This document shows positions 16,181-17,550 of a stretch of 17,550 nucleotides of DNA, piece by piece; the stretch's first letter is position 1; the number at the start of each line of letters is the position of its first letter. The position numbers and the translations under genes are program-made. The notes beneath the pieces are model-generated. The model was not told where the DNA came from. It did no database searches and saw only the letters and a list, made by a program, of their open reading frames with translations. The DNA comes from Ruminococcus sp. (lineage in GTDB: Bacteria > Bacillota > Clostridia > Oscillospirales > Ruminococcaceae), in the NCBI GenBank assembly GCA_023667165.1, contig JAMPAO010000055.1:1-17550 (forward strand), in the 5' to 3' direction.

Positions 16181-17392
16181 ATGCTGATTTATCCGAATTA
16201 CAAAAAATCTATTGTCAATGTTATCTCGTCCGTGAAAAAATATTACAGGATAAACACCGACGTGCCCTCTCTTGACAAGCTTGACGGAGTGCTTAGCCGT
16301 ATGTACAAAAACGTTGTGCTTATTGTGCTTTGCGGCGTCGGAGAGAATATGCTGAGGGATGCGCTGAAGCCAAACGACATACTTATAAAAAATATGACCG
16401 ACTCGCTGACCTCGGTTTGTCCGTCATATTCGGAGGCGGCGGACGTAAGCAGTCTTACGGGACTTACTCCGGCGGAACACGGCAGACTGGGACAGACCAT
16501 GTTTTTCAAGGAGCTTTGCAGAACGGTGGATCTGTATACCAATCTCGATCCGTATTCGGGTCAGCCTGTTTCGGTGGCTAATGCGGCTGATTTTCTCATG
16601 CCCTATGAGAATGTTTTCGGGGATATTGCCGATTCCATTATCGGGGGAGTGCAGCCTTTTTCGATCTCCACTCCCGATTACAGGATAGCCGAAAACAAGA
16701 GCTATCACAAGACGGCGGACAACCCCAGGAGAATGTTCGAGCTTATAAAGAAAATAGCCGAAACGGATCAGAATACATTTACCTTTGTAAGATGGAGCGC
16801 GCCCAAAGCCGCCGCCGCCGCTTACGGCTGCAAAAGCGAAGAAGTGACGAATATCATCAGAGATATTAACGATACGGCGGCGGGACTTGCGAAGAGCCTT
16901 ACGGACACGGTGCTTATTGTTACGTCAAATCACGGTATGACGGACATTTCCGAGGAGATAATGCTTAACCTCAGATACGACCTGTGCGACTGTCTTATTA
17001 TGCCTCCCACGTTCGGAAAGAGAACGGTGAACTTCTTTGTAAAATATGACAGGAGAAGCGATTTTGAGCGGCTGTTCAACCAGGAATTCGCCGAGGATTT
17101 CATGCTGATGTCAAGGGCGGAGATACTGCGCAAGCAGATTTTCGGCACGGGGAGATGTATCCCGAAAATATACGATTTTCTGGGAGATTACTGCGCGTTG
17201 GCCATCAGCGACAAGTCGATGAGGTTCCGCGCTCTCAATGAAAAGCACCGCACGCCTCATAAGGCGTCCTGCGGAGGTATCACCTCGGACGAGATGTGTC
17301 TGCCGTTAAGCGTTATCGCCACAAAGCAGACGTCAAAGTGGAAGGTGCCGTTTTTTGAAAACATTACCCCGAAAAATTTTGAGAATGAATAA
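16181..17392 (+). CDS. Alkaline-phosphatase-superfamily protein, probable pseudoenzyme
   Basis: Resembles the Firmicutes 'alkaline phosphatase family' / type I phosphodiesterase-nucleotide pyrophosphatase proteins. ATG 16181 (start MLIYPNYKKSIVNV) is preferred to the TTG at 16172; AAGG of the ruvA stop region supplies the ribosome site. Length (403) and many family landmarks are kept: KNVVLIVLCGVGENML, SSLTGLTPAEHG, FGTG and GDYCALAI. The metal-binding positions, judged from remembered family motifs, are nearly all changed. Asp of the 'LDG' motif is Cys51, the Asp and His of 'PD-x3-H' are Lys209 and Ala213 within an alanine run, Asp of 'ADHG' is Asn250, and the C-terminal His of 'HAGLT' is Cys364. 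Only His251 remains; the nucleophile position holds Ser84. It has no signal peptide, so it is probably cytoplasmic, and lies 12 bases after ruvA, so it is likely cotranscribed. A binding or scaffold role is possible; its function is unknown. Confidence 0.8.
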   Translation: MLIYPNYKKSIVNVISSVKKYYRINTDVPSLDKLDGVLSRMYKNVVLIVLCGVGENMLRDALKPNDILIKNMTDSLTSVCPSYSEAADVSSLTGLTPAEHGRLGQTMFFKELCRTVDLYTNLDPYSGQPVSVANAADFLMPYENVFGDIADSIIGGVQPFSISTPDYRIAENKSYHKTADNPRRMFELIKKIAETDQNTFTFVRWSAPKAAAAAYGCKSEEVTNIIRDINDTAAGLAKSLTDTVLIVTSNHGMTDISEEIMLNLRYDLCDCLIMPPTFGKRTVNFFVKYDRRSDFERLFNQEFAEDFMLMSRAEILRKQIFGTGRCIPKIYDFLGDYCALAISDKSMRFRALNEKHRTPHKASCGGITSDEMCLPLSVIATKQTSKWKVPFFENITPKNFENE

Positions 17393-17460
17393 TTTTTGAT
17401 AAAATTTGTGGAAAAAGAGGGGCAATTGCATATTATATTAGAGCAAAGCATGATATTAAG

Positions 17461-17550
17461 AGCCTGTTCAGTATCTCGGCGTGTGCGGATTTTCAAGCAT
17501 AATTTTGCCGAGAACAAGGAAAAACGACGCAGAAATACTTGATGTATTTC
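17461..17550. repeat. Edge-truncated element with nested inverted repeats
   Basis: After the last stop codon, 158 bases carry no supported gene. TCTCGGC (17474-17480) pairs with GCCGAGA (17507-17513), and GAAATAC (17532-17538) pairs with GTATTTC (17544-17550) around a 5-nt loop, ending exactly at the window edge. The dyad could be the centre of a larger palindrome continuing outside. The G+C-richer, structured character suggests a dispersed repeat or mobile-element end, but this is not proven. A weak promoter-like TTGTGG/TATTAT lies upstream at 17406-17436. Confidence 0.4.

Overview
The window reads as chromosomal DNA of a low-to-moderate-GC Gram-positive anaerobe of the Clostridia, most likely a Ruminococcus-like Oscillospiraceae. 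The grounds are strong AGGAGG-type ribosome sites, sigma-A promoters with extended -10 elements, frequent ATA/AGA/AGG codons, an NfnAB electron-bifurcating pair, a PocR-domain hybrid kinase and a YesM/YesN two-component pair. The genus is inference. All eleven genes lie on the plus strand; the longer minus-strand open frames are shadows of them.

Layout. (1) 2-2602: the 3' part of a soluble hybrid histidine kinase (PocR sensor, HisKA, HATPase, degenerate receiver, true receiver, HPt), closed by a strong intrinsic terminator. (2) 2681-6096: a promoter and a YesM-type membrane kinase (TTG start) followed by its YesN-type AraC response regulator, a classic sugar-sensing pair but with no transporter beside it. 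(3) 6136-8463: a promoter and nfnA-nfnB, electron bifurcation between NADPH, NAD+ and ferredoxin. (4) 8529-10438: an unrecognised three-TM protein translationally coupled (ATGA overlap) to an RluA-family pseudouridine synthase. (5) 10522-14838: a MarR repressor gene with a near-ideal promoter and two tandem palindromic operators at its start site, then both halves of a heterodimeric ABC exporter. The first half carries the degenerate ATP site and the second the catalytic one, so this is a self-regulated efflux operon. (6) 14995-17392: ruvC and ruvA of the Holliday-junction machinery, with ruvB absent from the window. Behind them sits an alkaline-phosphatase-superfamily protein whose metal-binding residues appear almost all replaced, a probable pseudoenzyme. 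(7) 17393-17550: non-coding, with nested inverted repeats cut by the window edge, possibly a dispersed repeat or mobile-element end.

The most unusual points are the apparently dead phosphodiesterase/phosphatase after ruvCA, the tandem MarR operators that also form a terminator-like hairpin, the degenerate receiver in the PocR kinase, and the palindromic element at the right edge. No CRISPR array, tRNA, rRNA, transposase or phage gene was seen.
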